The position numbers were made by a program, and so were the translations under genes. This document shows, one piece after another, positions 48,499 to 57,342 of a stretch of 64,000 nucleotides of DNA (positions within the stretch are counted from its first letter, which is position 1; each line of letters begins with the position of its first letter). The stretch comes from Sphingomonas caseinilytica (GTDB lineage Bacteria; Pseudomonadota; Alphaproteobacteria; Sphingomonadales; Sphingomonadaceae). The stretch is from the NCBI RefSeq assembly GCF_023516455.1, contig NZ_JAMGBA010000004.1:117575-181574 (forward strand), given 5' to 3'. The notes under the pieces are model-generated. The model was not told the DNA's origin, ran no database searches, and was given only the letters and a program-made list of their open reading frames with translations.

Positions 48499-49259
48499 TA
48501 CGCGGCCACCGCACAGGCGCGGAAATCGGTTGGCGATTGGCCGAACCGGCGTCCGAAAGCCCGCGTAAAACTGGCATTGTTGAGATAGCCGCTTCGGTAT
48601 CCGATCAGGCTTACCGGCAGGTCGGTCGCAATCAGCTGCCTCCGCGCCTCTGCAAGCCGGCGCTCGACGAGTGCCTCACTGACCGTGCAGCGATAGATTT
48701 GACGAAAGCCGCGCGACAGCTTGCTCCGATTGAGCCCGCAACGCCTGGCGATCCTGTCGAGGGTCAGTTTCTCGGTCCACTGCTCATCGATGATCTGGCG
48801 AGCCGCGGCAATGCGATGAATGTCGAGTTGCGACAGGCTGGCGGGACCCGTGCTCGCCGTGAGACGGTCTTCGCGCTTGGCGCTCAGTATTTCGCATAGC
48901 AATTCGATGCTCTTAGCCAATCGATAAGGCGTTGCCGCCGCCTCCGGAAGACCGCACTCGCGGATAGCAAGCGCGATCGCTCGGAGCTCGGTCGGCAGGA
49001 AGAAAGTGTCGCCATCGCCAAGATCGAGCTCGCTTCCGAGCAGTCGATCACAGGCAGCCCGGTCGACGATAAGGACGACGCGCACGTCGTTGCAGCGCGT
49101 TTCCAGCGCGGCCCGTTTTGCACTGTGGTGAAAGCGGAAGCGAATAGGGTTGCCGAAGTCGATCTCGAACGCGACTGGCGATGGCGGCCACCGATGTTCG
49201 CCCAACACTCCCGTGCCGACCAGTGTCAGCATCTCCGGCGAAACGTCGATGGCCTCCAT
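48498..49259 (-). CDS. AraC family transcriptional regulator
   Basis: A 253-residue protein whose C-terminal third is an AraC DNA-binding domain with two helix-turn-helix units: LTLDRIARRCGLNRSKLSRG followed by FRQIYRCTVSEALVERRLAE, and VSLIGYRSGYLNNASFTRAF followed by GRRFGQSPTDFR. The N-terminal 150 residues do not look like a standard cupin and resemble regulators of the PchR type. It is co-transcribed with gntR downstream. The leader upstream carries a paired palindrome element 43 bp before the start. Confidence 0.85.
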   Translation of the reverse strand: MEAIDVSPEMLTLVGTGVLGEHRWPPSPVAFEIDFGNPIRFRFHHSAKRAALETRCNDVRVVLIVDRAACDRLLGSELDLGDGDTFFLPTELRAIALAIRECGLPEAAATPYRLAKSIELLCEILSAKREDRLTASTGPASLSQLDIHRIAAARQIIDEQWTEKLTLDRIARRCGLNRSKLSRGFRQIYRCTVSEALVERRLAEARRQLIATDLPVSLIGYRSGYLNNASFTRAFGRRFGQSPTDFRACAVAA

Positions 49260-49301
49260 GCCCCACCCCTTGATAGATTGCTTGGGTAAGGCGGTCGTAA
49301 A

Positions 49302-49337
49302 CCTATCTGACAGCTATGTCCAGACCTGTCTGACAGG
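49302..49337. promoter_or_regulatory. Paired 13-bp palindrome, copy upstream of araC-gntR
   Basis: CCTATCTGACAGC (49302-49314) and CCTGTCTGACAGG (49325-49337) have centres 23 bp apart; the second is a perfect palindrome around a central T. The same layout and spacing recur at 54345-54380 before the TonB receptor gene. It overlaps the last codons of the MFS gene, whose C-terminus CQTGLDIAVR is encoded by it. Likely operator for the neighbouring FadR-type regulator (inference). Confidence 0.75.
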
Positions 49338-50655
49338 TTGGCGTAACCGGCGCTCGCTTCATCGCAAGCGCAAACCCCAGAACAGAAATGACGCTGACGG
49401 CTGCCCCAACGATGGCCAAGGCCGTGCCGAGGAATTTTTCACCGCCCAGCGGCTCGCTGACCGCTGCAACCAGTGGCGGCGTGACGCCGAAGCCGATCAG
49501 CCCGGCAATGGCAATGAAGGCACCGATTGAAAGTCCGCGAAGCTCGTTCGGCAGGTAAACGGTAAGCGCGACGGACGTGACCAGCCCAGTTACGGTTCCT
49601 GCCAGCACCAGCAGCCCGAGCATGGCAAGATAGGTCATCGAGTCCGGCATCAGCGGATAGAGCGCCGCCGGAACCCCAACCAAGGCCGCAATGATGGCGC
49701 CGATCAGCAATCCGCCCTGGCGCCCGGTTTTCTGGCCCCAATCGGCGACAATTCCGCCGAGGATCGAACCGAATATGCCGGTGAACAGCATGACCCCGCC
49801 CAGCAGGCCGGCGAAATCTTCAGGCTTCAGTCCGTAGTTTCGCTCGAGCACCGGCGCGGCCCAGATGCCGCCGGCGGCATCTGCCATGACCACGGTTACC
49901 TGGCCAACGAACAAGGGGATGAGGAAGGCGCGGCGGCTCCAAAGCTCTGCCGCAACTACGCGCAATGGCGCCTCTGGCCCAGCCTCTACTTCATGCCGGG
50001 CCGGCTCGCGCACGAATAACAGGGGCAGGGTCAGCGCAGCGCTGATCACGCCAAGCATGATGTGGGCGCTGCGCCATGGCACCATTTCCCCGAACCATTG
50101 CGGCGCATTGGCGGCCGCAAACACGCCGATCAGCCAGCCAGCCAGCGCAAATCCGGCTGCCTGACCGAAGCTCTTGCCCAGGGTCGGGATCAGCATCGCC
50201 CTTCCGCGCTGCTCGGGGAGGCAGAGGTCCGCCGAAAGGGATAGCGCCGCGGTCAGGGCACCTGTCGTTCCGATGCCCGTCAACATCCGCGCTGCAAACA
50301 GCGTCCAGGAGTCCGTCGCGAATGCGGTCCAGAACGTGCCGATCGTCCAGATCAGGGAGAAGAGGACCATCAACCGCATGCGATTGGTCCGATCGACCAA
50401 TATCCCGATCGGAATCGAGAAAAGGACCAGCGGCACTGCCGCGCTAACGCCCTGGATGATGCCAAGTGCGGTGTCGGACAGGCCGAGCTCCCGCTTGGCG
50501 GTTTCGGCAGCAATGCCGAAGCTGAGCATCATCGTGAAGCCGGAGCAGATCGCTATGGCGATGATCAGAAGTGGCACCATAGACCGGCCGATCGACGGTG
50601 CCGGCGCCGCGGTGACGGTCGGTGAATCGGCAAAGGAGGCGATATGCGCGGTCAT
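49303..50655 (-). CDS. MFS transporter of the catabolic locus
   Basis: A 450-residue major facilitator with 12 predicted helices. ATG 50655 overlaps the stop of the oxidase gene (ATGA). It begins MTAHIASFADSPTVTAAPAP and enters helix 1 at SMVPLLIIAIAICSGFTMML. The loop after helix 2 reads PIGILVDRTNRMRLMVLFSL (A-motif like), and SLSADLCLPEQRGRAMLIP follows. It resembles the anion/aromatic acid and hexuronate permease-like groups. The likely role is inner-membrane uptake of the compound, or its hydrolysis product, brought in by the TonB receptor. Its last 11 codons lie in the operator element 49302-49337. Confidence 0.88.
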   Translation of the reverse strand: MTAHIASFADSPTVTAAPAPSIGRSMVPLLIIAIAICSGFTMMLSFGIAAETAKRELGLSDTALGIIQGVSAAVPLVLFSIPIGILVDRTNRMRLMVLFSLIWTIGTFWTAFATDSWTLFAARMLTGIGTTGALTAALSLSADLCLPEQRGRAMLIPTLGKSFGQAAGFALAGWLIGVFAAANAPQWFGEMVPWRSAHIMLGVISAALTLPLLFVREPARHEVEAGPEAPLRVVAAELWSRRAFLIPLFVGQVTVVMADAAGGIWAAPVLERNYGLKPEDFAGLLGGVMLFTGIFGSILGGIVADWGQKTGRQGGLLIGAIIAALVGVPAALYPLMPDSMTYLAMLGLLVLAGTVTGLVTSVALTVYLPNELRGLSIGAFIAIAGLIGFGVTPPLVAAVSEPLGGEKFLGTALAIVGAAVSVISVLGFALAMKRAPVTPTCQTGLDIAVR

Positions 50656-52049
50656 AGCTGGAATACCTTGCCCGGGTTCAAGATGTTGTCGGGATCGAGC
50701 GCCATCTTGACTGCGCGCATCAGATCGACCGCGTCGCCGAGCTCTTCTTCCAGCCACTGCTGCTTACCCAGGCCGATGCCATGCTCGCCGGTGCAGGTCC
50801 CGTCCATGTCGAGCGCGCGGCGGACCAGGCGGGCGTTGATCGCTTTCACTTCCTCCAGCTCTGCCTCGCTGTCCGGATCCATAGAGAAGACGACATGGAA
50901 ATTGCCGTCGCCGACGTGGCCCAGGATCGTCGCCGGAACCGACGATGCTTCCAATTCGCGCTTGGTCTCGGCGATACATTCGGCAAGGCGGCTGATGGGG
51001 ACGCAGACGTCCGTAGCCCAGCCGATCGCTCCGGGGCGAAGGTTGACCGCCGCATAATAGGCTTCGTGCCTTGCCTTCCACAGCGCGGAGCGTTCTTCGG
51101 TGCGATGGGCCCAGCGGAACTCGCCGCCGCCATTGGCGGTGGCCAACTCCTTCACGGTTTCGACCTGCTCCGCGACATAGCGCTCGGAGCCGTGAAATTC
51201 GAAGAAGAGGGTCGTTAGTTCGGGCAGGTCCAGCTTCGACCAGCTGTTGACTGCCCTGATCTGCACATCGTCGAGGATTTCGACACGGGCCAGCGGGATG
51301 CCGAGCTGGATCGACTGCACGACAGTGTCGACCGCGCCGGCGATCGTCGCGAAGCTGCAGGTCGCGGCGGAAATCGCTTCGGGGATCGGATGGAGCCGAA
51401 GAGTCACTTCAGTGACGATGCCAAGCGTTCCTTCCGAACCGACGAACAGGCGGGTGAGGTCGTAGCCCGCTGAAGATTTGCGCGCCCGGCGGCTTGTCCG
51501 GATGACGCGACCATCGGCGGTGACCACGGTAAGCCCCAATACCGCCTCGCGCATCGTACCATACCGGACCGCATTGGTTCCGGACGCACGGGTCGACGCC
51601 ATTCCGCCGATGGTCGCATTCGCTCCAGGATCTATGGGGAAAAATAGCCCCTGGTCGCGAAGATATTCGTTCAGCTGCTCGCGCCGAACCCCGGCTTCCA
51701 CCACACAATCGAAGTCGTCGGTGTTCACGGCAACGATCCGGATCATCCGGCTGAGGTCCAGCGAGATACCACCTTGGACGGCAAGCGTATTGCCTTCGAC
51801 GGACGTGCCTGCGCCAAAGGGGATGATGGGCACTCCTGCCTCGCGGCACAGATTGACGACGGCCACCACTTCGTCGGTGGTTTCGGCGAAGACGACACCG
51901 TCCGGCGGCATCGGCGCGAAATGGGTTTCGCTTCGACCATGCTCCAGCCGGATTGCGTCGCCCTGCTGGAAACGGTCCCCGAACCGTTCAGCCAGCGCGC
52001 CGATCAGTTCGACCGGCAGCCCGTCCCCGGATTGGTAGGCCTCTCCCAT
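50652..52049 (-). CDS. FAD-linked D-2-hydroxyacid oxidase (D-lactate dehydrogenase/GlcD type)
   Basis: A 465-residue flavoprotein of the VAO/PCMH fold. The FAD-binding domain shows VPIIPFGAGTSVEGNTLAVQ, then IDPGANATIGGMASTRASGT and FVGSEGTLGIVTEVTLRLHP. The C-terminal oxidase domain has ILGHVGDGNFHVVF and GTCTGEHGIGLGKQQWLEEE, including the histidines typical of D-lactate and glycolate dehydrogenases. It oxidises a D-2-hydroxy acid and passes electrons to quinone or cytochrome. It starts 4 bp after the receptor gene and overlaps the MFS gene, so the three form one operon. Confidence 0.92.
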   Translation of the reverse strand: MGEAYQSGDGLPVELIGALAERFGDRFQQGDAIRLEHGRSETHFAPMPPDGVVFAETTDEVVAVVNLCREAGVPIIPFGAGTSVEGNTLAVQGGISLDLSRMIRIVAVNTDDFDCVVEAGVRREQLNEYLRDQGLFFPIDPGANATIGGMASTRASGTNAVRYGTMREAVLGLTVVTADGRVIRTSRRARKSSAGYDLTRLFVGSEGTLGIVTEVTLRLHPIPEAISAATCSFATIAGAVDTVVQSIQLGIPLARVEILDDVQIRAVNSWSKLDLPELTTLFFEFHGSERYVAEQVETVKELATANGGGEFRWAHRTEERSALWKARHEAYYAAVNLRPGAIGWATDVCVPISRLAECIAETKRELEASSVPATILGHVGDGNFHVVFSMDPDSEAELEEVKAINARLVRRALDMDGTCTGEHGIGLGKQQWLEEELGDAVDLMRAVKMALDPDNILNPGKVFQL

Positions 52050-52053
52050 GGCA

Positions 52054-54288
52054 TTAGAACCGGAACCGGGTACGGACGCCGTAGCGGCGTTTGTCGCCGA
52101 TGATCCCGAGATCAGAAGCTAGCGGGCCGGGTCCGAACACATTCTCGAGCGTCGTCTTCTCGATGAAGCTGTTGTAGTAGTTCTTGTCGAACAGGTTGTT
52201 GACGAAGGCGCCGACTTCGACGTTGCCGATGCTGTAGGTCAGGGCGGCGTTGGCCAGCACATAACTCTTTAGGACCGGTGCCCGGGTCTCGCTGATCGAT
52301 GCCCCGATCCGGCTACCCTTGCCGACCAGCCCGGCATAGAAGGTCAAGTCACCGCTCCCGACCGGAACGACATAATCGCTGTTCAGATTGAACGTCCAAT
52401 CTGGCTGGAACGGCAGCCGGTCGGACGCCAGCTCCTTGCCCGTCGTTTCGAAATAAATGTCAGAGTTCGTGATCCGGGCGTGGACATAGCTCGCGCCGCC
52501 ACTGAGGGTCCAGGCACGGACCGGCCGGAACATGACCTCGATTTCCGCGCCATAGCTCTTCACGTCGCCGGTATTGAGGTCGACCGTAACCGCATTTCCG
52601 TCCGTCCCAACGACGAACTGATTAAGGCCGATATAGTCCTTATAGTCATTGTAGAAGATGGCGCCGGCCAGCGAGAGACGCCGGTCCGCCGAAATATACT
52701 TGCTGCCGAGTTCGTAGGTCCAGACGCTGTCGCCCTTGTAGGTACGGAACGGCGCCGTCGGACCGTTAAACCCGCCGCCACGGAAGCCCTTCGAGATCGA
52801 CGCATAGGTCATCAGATCTTCGCTCCAGTGCTTGGTGAGGGTCGCCTTGGGCAGCAGCTTGGTCGACTCGATGTCGACCTCATCGATGTCCGTCAGGGTG
52901 ACGTCGGGCGCATCCTCCAGCTCGACGAAGCCTGGCAGGAGCGTCTGGCCGAGAGCCCCGCCTGCGGTGCGCTTCTCATGATCGAGGCGGAGGCCGAGTG
53001 CGACTTCCAGGTCGCTCTTGGGCTTCCAGAACACATTGCCGAATGCCGCATAACTGTCGCCCTCGCGGCTGTCCTCGGTTCCATTGACCCGCGTCAGGTT
53101 CACGCCGATCAGCGGCAGGAAGCGGGTGACGGACTGGCTTTCGCCGCTCAGCTCTTCATGGCTATAATAAGCGCCGAACAAGGTGGAGAATTGATCCGAC
53201 CATTCACTGTCGACCCGCAGTTCAACAGCGGCGGTCTTGAGCTCGTCGCGGGAAGTCTGGTGAACCACGTCGATCGAGTTGAAGTCGCCGTCCAGGTCGG
53301 GCGTGTGGCCGTCCCGCTGATCATATGATCCGATCAGGGTGACGTTGGAGTCGGTGCCGGCGGCCACCTCGAGCTTGGCATTGATGCCCTTATACTCGAA
53401 ATATTGGGTGTTGGTGGCGTTATACTCGACGGTCCGTTCATAGTCGGTCGGGCCGTCGATATGCGAATAGGGAATGCTGCCGCCCTTAACCCAGTCGTAA
53501 TAGCCGTTGACGGTCAGGACGATGTCTTCGTTCGGGGAAGCGCGCAACGAGCCGGCAAGGCTGTCCATGTTCAGCGCATTTGCATCGGTGTCGAGCAGCG
53601 TATTCTTGATGAAGCCTTCCTGCTCGCGGTGGGATCCGGCAACCTTGAACTGCAGCTTGTCGTCGATAATCGGGCCGCTGACCGATCCGAACGCGTCCCA
53701 CGCATTGTCGGGGCCGGCGTAGCTTCCGCCGCCGCGAACGTCGAAGCGATTGGTCGGCTGGCGAGTAATGACGCTGATTGCACCGCCAAGCGTATTCTTG
53801 CCGTAAAGCGTGCCTTGCGGCCCGCGCAACACTTCAACGCGATCGACGTCGACCAACGGATTGTTCAGGTATGACGAGTTGGGCTGATAGATGCCGTCGA
53901 CGAAGATGCCGACACCCGGCTGGACGGTTCCCACCAGCGTCGTGCCGACGCCGCGGACGGCAATGAAGACACGGCCAACGCCGTCGCTGTTGACGTTAAG
54001 GCTTGGCGTCAGCGCGGCGACATCCTTGACCTGAACCAGGCCCCGCTTTTCGATTACCTCGCCGGTGACCGCAGTCACTGCGACCGGAACGTCCTGCAGA
54101 GTCTCTTCGCGCTTACGGGCGGTGACGACGATCGTCTGATCGCCTTCGGCGGGCTGCTCGGCCGCGGCTGGCCCTGCCTCGGCGGGGGCCGGCTCCTGAG
54201 CCACCGGCTCGGCGTCCTGCGCATAGGCAGTTGTCGAACTCAGCGCGATGATGCTGGCCGAAAGCAACATGTGAACCGTGCGGTGCAT
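52054..54288 (-). CDS. TonB-dependent receptor
   Basis: A 744-residue outer-membrane receptor. ATG 54288 (with GAGGGGATAG upstream) gives a signal peptide ending in TTAYAQ. A low-complexity Ala/Pro/Glu stretch precedes a TonB-box-like TIVVTARKREETLQDVPVAV. The plug shows VKDVAALTPSLNVNS, FIAVRGVG and VEVLRGPQGTLYGKNTLGGA. A beta-barrel with many aromatic strands follows, ending YGVRTRFRF. Such receptors without iron-uptake neighbours often import carbohydrates or aromatic or lipid-like compounds in sphingomonads. It is the first gene after the paired palindromes at 54345-54380, so it is probably regulated by the adjacent GntR or AraC protein. Confidence 0.95.
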   Translation of the reverse strand: MHRTVHMLLSASIIALSSTTAYAQDAEPVAQEPAPAEAGPAAAEQPAEGDQTIVVTARKREETLQDVPVAVTAVTGEVIEKRGLVQVKDVAALTPSLNVNSDGVGRVFIAVRGVGTTLVGTVQPGVGIFVDGIYQPNSSYLNNPLVDVDRVEVLRGPQGTLYGKNTLGGAISVITRQPTNRFDVRGGGSYAGPDNAWDAFGSVSGPIIDDKLQFKVAGSHREQEGFIKNTLLDTDANALNMDSLAGSLRASPNEDIVLTVNGYYDWVKGGSIPYSHIDGPTDYERTVEYNATNTQYFEYKGINAKLEVAAGTDSNVTLIGSYDQRDGHTPDLDGDFNSIDVVHQTSRDELKTAAVELRVDSEWSDQFSTLFGAYYSHEELSGESQSVTRFLPLIGVNLTRVNGTEDSREGDSYAAFGNVFWKPKSDLEVALGLRLDHEKRTAGGALGQTLLPGFVELEDAPDVTLTDIDEVDIESTKLLPKATLTKHWSEDLMTYASISKGFRGGGFNGPTAPFRTYKGDSVWTYELGSKYISADRRLSLAGAIFYNDYKDYIGLNQFVVGTDGNAVTVDLNTGDVKSYGAEIEVMFRPVRAWTLSGGASYVHARITNSDIYFETTGKELASDRLPFQPDWTFNLNSDYVVPVGSGDLTFYAGLVGKGSRIGASISETRAPVLKSYVLANAALTYSIGNVEVGAFVNNLFDKNYYNSFIEKTTLENVFGPGPLASDLGIIGDKRRYGVRTRFRF

Positions 54289-54344
54289 TTCTATCCCCTC
54301 ATGTTCCGTTCTACGCGGGCTTGTCATCCCGTCTTATTGACGAA

Positions 54345-54380
54345 CGTATCTGATAGGATAAATACAACCTATCTGAAAGG
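54345..54380. promoter_or_regulatory. Paired 13-bp palindrome, copy upstream of the TonB receptor gene
   Basis: CGTATCTGATAGG (54345-54357) and CCTATCTGAAAGG (54368-54380) have centres 23 bp apart, exactly as in the copy at 49302-49337. The shared core is TATCTGATA-like, symmetric about a central T. It lies 57 bp before the receptor start, inside the 135-bp gap after the SDR gene. Confidence 0.75.
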
Positions 54381-54423
54381 TTGGATGCTATGCCGATCGT
54401 CTATTTCAGTTTGCCGATCGCAA

Positions 54424-55197
54424 TCACCAACAGCTGTAGCCGCCATCCGCGAGCACAATGCTTCCCGTCATGAGGCTGGAAGCATCCGACGCCAGGAATA
54501 ACGCCACCGACGCGACTTCCTCCGGCTCGCCGAGCCGGCCCATTGGCGTGCCATCGATCCAGCGGCGGTACATTTCGCTCGACTTATCGGCGAAGGCGTT
54601 CAGCGGGGTCGCAATATAGGTCGGTGCAACCGCGTTCACGCGAACGCCGCGGCCCGCCCATTCTGCCGCCAGCGACTTGGTAAGCTGGTGCACGGCGGCT
54701 TTGGAAGCATTATAATAGCTTTGCGGCTGCGGCCGGTTGACGATGAACCCGCTCATCGACCCGATATTGACGATCGAGCCGCGTCCTGCCTCCAGCATGT
54801 GGCGACCGAAGGCTCTGGCGCACCAAAATGAGCCGTTCAAATTGACGTCGAGGACATTCAGCCAATGCTCGTCCGCGACTTCTTCGGCAGCTGTTTCGCT
54901 GCGAGCGATCCCGGCATTATTGACGAGAATGTCGACACGGCCATGTCGCTTCACCACATCGCTGGCAATCCGCGTAACGTCATCGGAGCGGGTAACGTCG
55001 AGCAGGTCGGCTTCGACCTCATGCCCTTTAGCGCCAAGCTCCCTGACCGCCTTGTCGAGAACGGCAGGCGTCAGGTCGCCGATGACTACCTTGGCGCCGG
55101 CCTCGGCCAGGGCGTCCGCAGTGGCAAGTCCGATGCCCTGAGCCCCGCCCGTCACAAAGGCTACCCGCCCGTCGAGGCGGAACTTTTCGAGATACAT
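54424..55197 (-). CDS. SDR family oxidoreductase of the catabolic locus
   Basis: A 257-residue short-chain dehydrogenase. ATG 55197 gives MYLEKFRLDGRVAFVTGGAQ, then GIGLAT (cofactor motif). Asp in VVIGDLTPAVLD suggests NAD. Further motifs are LVNNAGIARSE (NNAG), NIGSMSGFIVNRPQPQSYYN with the catalytic YNASK, and MTGSIVLADGGYSCW at the end. It is similar in style to sugar-alcohol (ribitol/arabinitol) and 3-oxoacyl reductases. It starts 11 bp after the carboxylesterase gene and probably oxidises an alcohol released by it (inference). Confidence 0.88.
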   Translation of the reverse strand: MYLEKFRLDGRVAFVTGGAQGIGLATADALAEAGAKVVIGDLTPAVLDKAVRELGAKGHEVEADLLDVTRSDDVTRIASDVVKRHGRVDILVNNAGIARSETAAEEVADEHWLNVLDVNLNGSFWCARAFGRHMLEAGRGSIVNIGSMSGFIVNRPQPQSYYNASKAAVHQLTKSLAAEWAGRGVRVNAVAPTYIATPLNAFADKSSEMYRRWIDGTPMGRLGEPEEVASVALFLASDASSLMTGSIVLADGGYSCW

Positions 55198-55208
55198 GGT
55201 CAAAATCC

Positions 55209-56714
55209 TCAAGGAACCAGTTCGGCGGCCGGCATTACCGGCTCCTGGATGGTCTCGTCGGAACCAAGCAGGTGGACGTTGCGGCGATTCCTGTCGAACT
55301 CCGGCCAGGGCAGTGTGCCAGCCGTCGCGAAATCCACCCACATCTGGTGGATTCGATCGGCAAGCGCCTTTGGCGGTTCCTCGCCGGCAAAGCCGTTCGG
55401 GCCGGTCACGCTATCAAGCGTCTTGAACACGAAGGGGAGCTCGATACCGTGGCACGCACCCAGCTCGCCCTGGCAGGCAGGCGAGCGCCATTCGAACTCA
55501 TAGACATGGGTCTGACCCTGATGCTCTTCGGCGAAGCGCCTCGCAGGCCAGCGGAACACGAGGTCGGTCATGGCATCGGTCATGGCGTGCCCTGGCTTCT
55601 TCGCACCAAGTCCGTACGCCTGGAGCACCTCCTTCGCCGCAGGATGCGATTTGCCCAGTAGCCATTTGGCGAGGAAACCCGGGATCTTCGCCCGCACCTT
55701 GGTCGGCACGAAATAAAGGTTCATTTCCTCGGCATTGCTTCCGATCAACAGCTCTACCTCTTTGCCTGCGCCGTTCTTCAGCGCCTCGATCGGCTTCTCG
55801 GGCAGCACATCGTCGCCATGAACCGGGATAAATCGGCTGATTCCATAGACCGGCTCGTGACCTTCGGAATCGCGGAGGTCGATCCCTGGAAATGGCTTGG
55901 CGACCTTTTCGATCGCCGGCCAGCTGGCTTCGGGATCCACGCTTTGGAAACCTGCCACCGTTGGGGCGATCTTCAGTAATTTCGCCAGCTTGCGGACGAG
56001 CCGCTTCGCTACATCGATGTCGCGTACCATCGCGCCATGGCCGCTTTGGACGATCGCACGCTTGAACAGGCCCTTTGCCAGCGGCGATGTGACCAAGTTC
56101 GCAGTCGCCATCGCGCCGGCGGACTCGCCGAACACCGTGACGTTATCCGCGTCACCGCCGAACTGGCCGATGTTGCGTTTCACCCATTGAAGCGCCGCGA
56201 TCATATCGCGCAGGCCAAGGTTTGTTGGAACTCCCGGGATTGGCAAGAACCCGTCGATCGCGAGGCGATAATTGACCGCGACGCAGACAATTCCAGATCG
56301 GGCAAAGGCGGCCCCATCATGAATCGGAGCGTCCTTGCTTCCGATTAAAAACCCTCCACCATGAATGAAGACCATTACGGGCCTGGCCTCAGCATCCTGC
56401 GGAGCCCAGATGTTGAGTGTCAGATAGTCGTCGCCATACTCGAGGGCACCTCCGATCAACGGAGCTACATCGATGACAGGGAAATCCTTGTGCTTCTGGA
56501 AAGCACTTGGACCGGGCCGGGTCGCGTCGCGCACCCCTTCCCATTGTTGAACTGGCTGCGGCTCGCGAAATCGGTTGGGCCCGACGGGCGGCGCGGCGTA
56601 GGGTATGCCGAGGAAACGGCAGATGCCGTCCTTGCAGAATCCTACTATCTGGCCGGAGTCGATCTGGCGGAAATTGGAGGTGGCCGGATCCCGGCCCTTG
56701 GGCTGCGCGCTCAT
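55209..56714 (-). CDS. Type B carboxylesterase
   Basis: An alpha/beta-hydrolase of the carboxylesterase/cholinesterase family, about 501 residues. It shows GICRFLGIPYAAPPVGPNRF, YLTLNIWAPQ, the oxyanion-hole segment MVFIHGGGFLIGS, the nucleophile elbow VTVFGESAGAMATANLVTSP and the histidine region CHGIELPFVF. No signal peptide is seen, so it should act in the cytoplasm. ATG 56714 has AAGG 5 nt upstream; ATG 56741 is the other option. Substrates of this family are aryl and alkyl esters. It is the first gene of the leftward locus with SDR, receptor, oxidase and permease. Confidence 0.9.
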   Translation of the reverse strand: MSAQPKGRDPATSNFRQIDSGQIVGFCKDGICRFLGIPYAAPPVGPNRFREPQPVQQWEGVRDATRPGPSAFQKHKDFPVIDVAPLIGGALEYGDDYLTLNIWAPQDAEARPVMVFIHGGGFLIGSKDAPIHDGAAFARSGIVCVAVNYRLAIDGFLPIPGVPTNLGLRDMIAALQWVKRNIGQFGGDADNVTVFGESAGAMATANLVTSPLAKGLFKRAIVQSGHGAMVRDIDVAKRLVRKLAKLLKIAPTVAGFQSVDPEASWPAIEKVAKPFPGIDLRDSEGHEPVYGISRFIPVHGDDVLPEKPIEALKNGAGKEVELLIGSNAEEMNLYFVPTKVRAKIPGFLAKWLLGKSHPAAKEVLQAYGLGAKKPGHAMTDAMTDLVFRWPARRFAEEHQGQTHVYEFEWRSPACQGELGACHGIELPFVFKTLDSVTGPNGFAGEEPPKALADRIHQMWVDFATAGTLPWPEFDRNRRNVHLLGSDETIQEPVMPAAELVP

Positions 56715-56741
56715 GCGCGCCTTATAACCTTCCGACGACAT

Positions 56742-57342
56742 CTCCGAAGTCCCAAGGCTTTGCCGACCGTGTCAACTTCTTTGCATCACATGGCCGAACT
56801 TGCGGTCGAAATCACCGACTCGTTACGAAGAGTTCTAATGTCGGCTTTTGTCCGTAAGCGGACTGTCTGCTTTCGGTAGGGTGAGGCGCTTTTCCTGCCG
56901 TTCGTTCAGAATGACGACGAATGACCTCATCCGACCCGTTGCTGACACTCGACTTGGGCTTGCAGGAAGTTGTCCATAGGCGCAGCTCGCGCATTTCAAC
57001 CGGATCGATCAGATATACCGCGTTCTCGCCATTCCAATAATCCGGTCGTAAATCCCGCCGGCGTTCCCGTTCAGACCTCCATTTAGGGCCGTACGGGCCG
57101 ATCCCCGATTCATGAGAGTGGATGCTGATCTGGACCTCCTCAGCTATTGGCGCTCGAGCGGAAAAGGGCCCGACCTTTGCGCGGATCCAGGCCTGCCCTA
57201 CGAATGCAAGGTGGAGGCGGCGAAGTACAAATAGGACATCTTAAGCATCAATGGACGCTTTCAACCTATCACAGATGTTAGCGAACGGGCAGCCAAGCGA
57301 GTAAGCTTCGATTGCCACCGGGGGCCTTAATAGAGGTCCACC
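56742..57342. other. Intergenic region with a family D repeat and short open frames
   Basis: About 600 bp between the carboxylesterase and the broken recombinase. It holds a copy of the dispersed repeat with TAATGTCGGCTTTTGTCC and GTCTGCTTTCGG (56836-56878). A 40-codon frame at 57112-57234 (MRVDADLDLLSYWRSS at its start) has no good ribosome site and no known family. The opposite strand is open without start codons over the same stretch. I see no supported gene; decayed accessory DNA is likely. Confidence 0.4.

Noticed and set aside
57112..57234. 40-codon frame starting MRVDADLDLL
   Set aside because: No ribosome site, no recognised family, and both strands are open here; kept only as a note.
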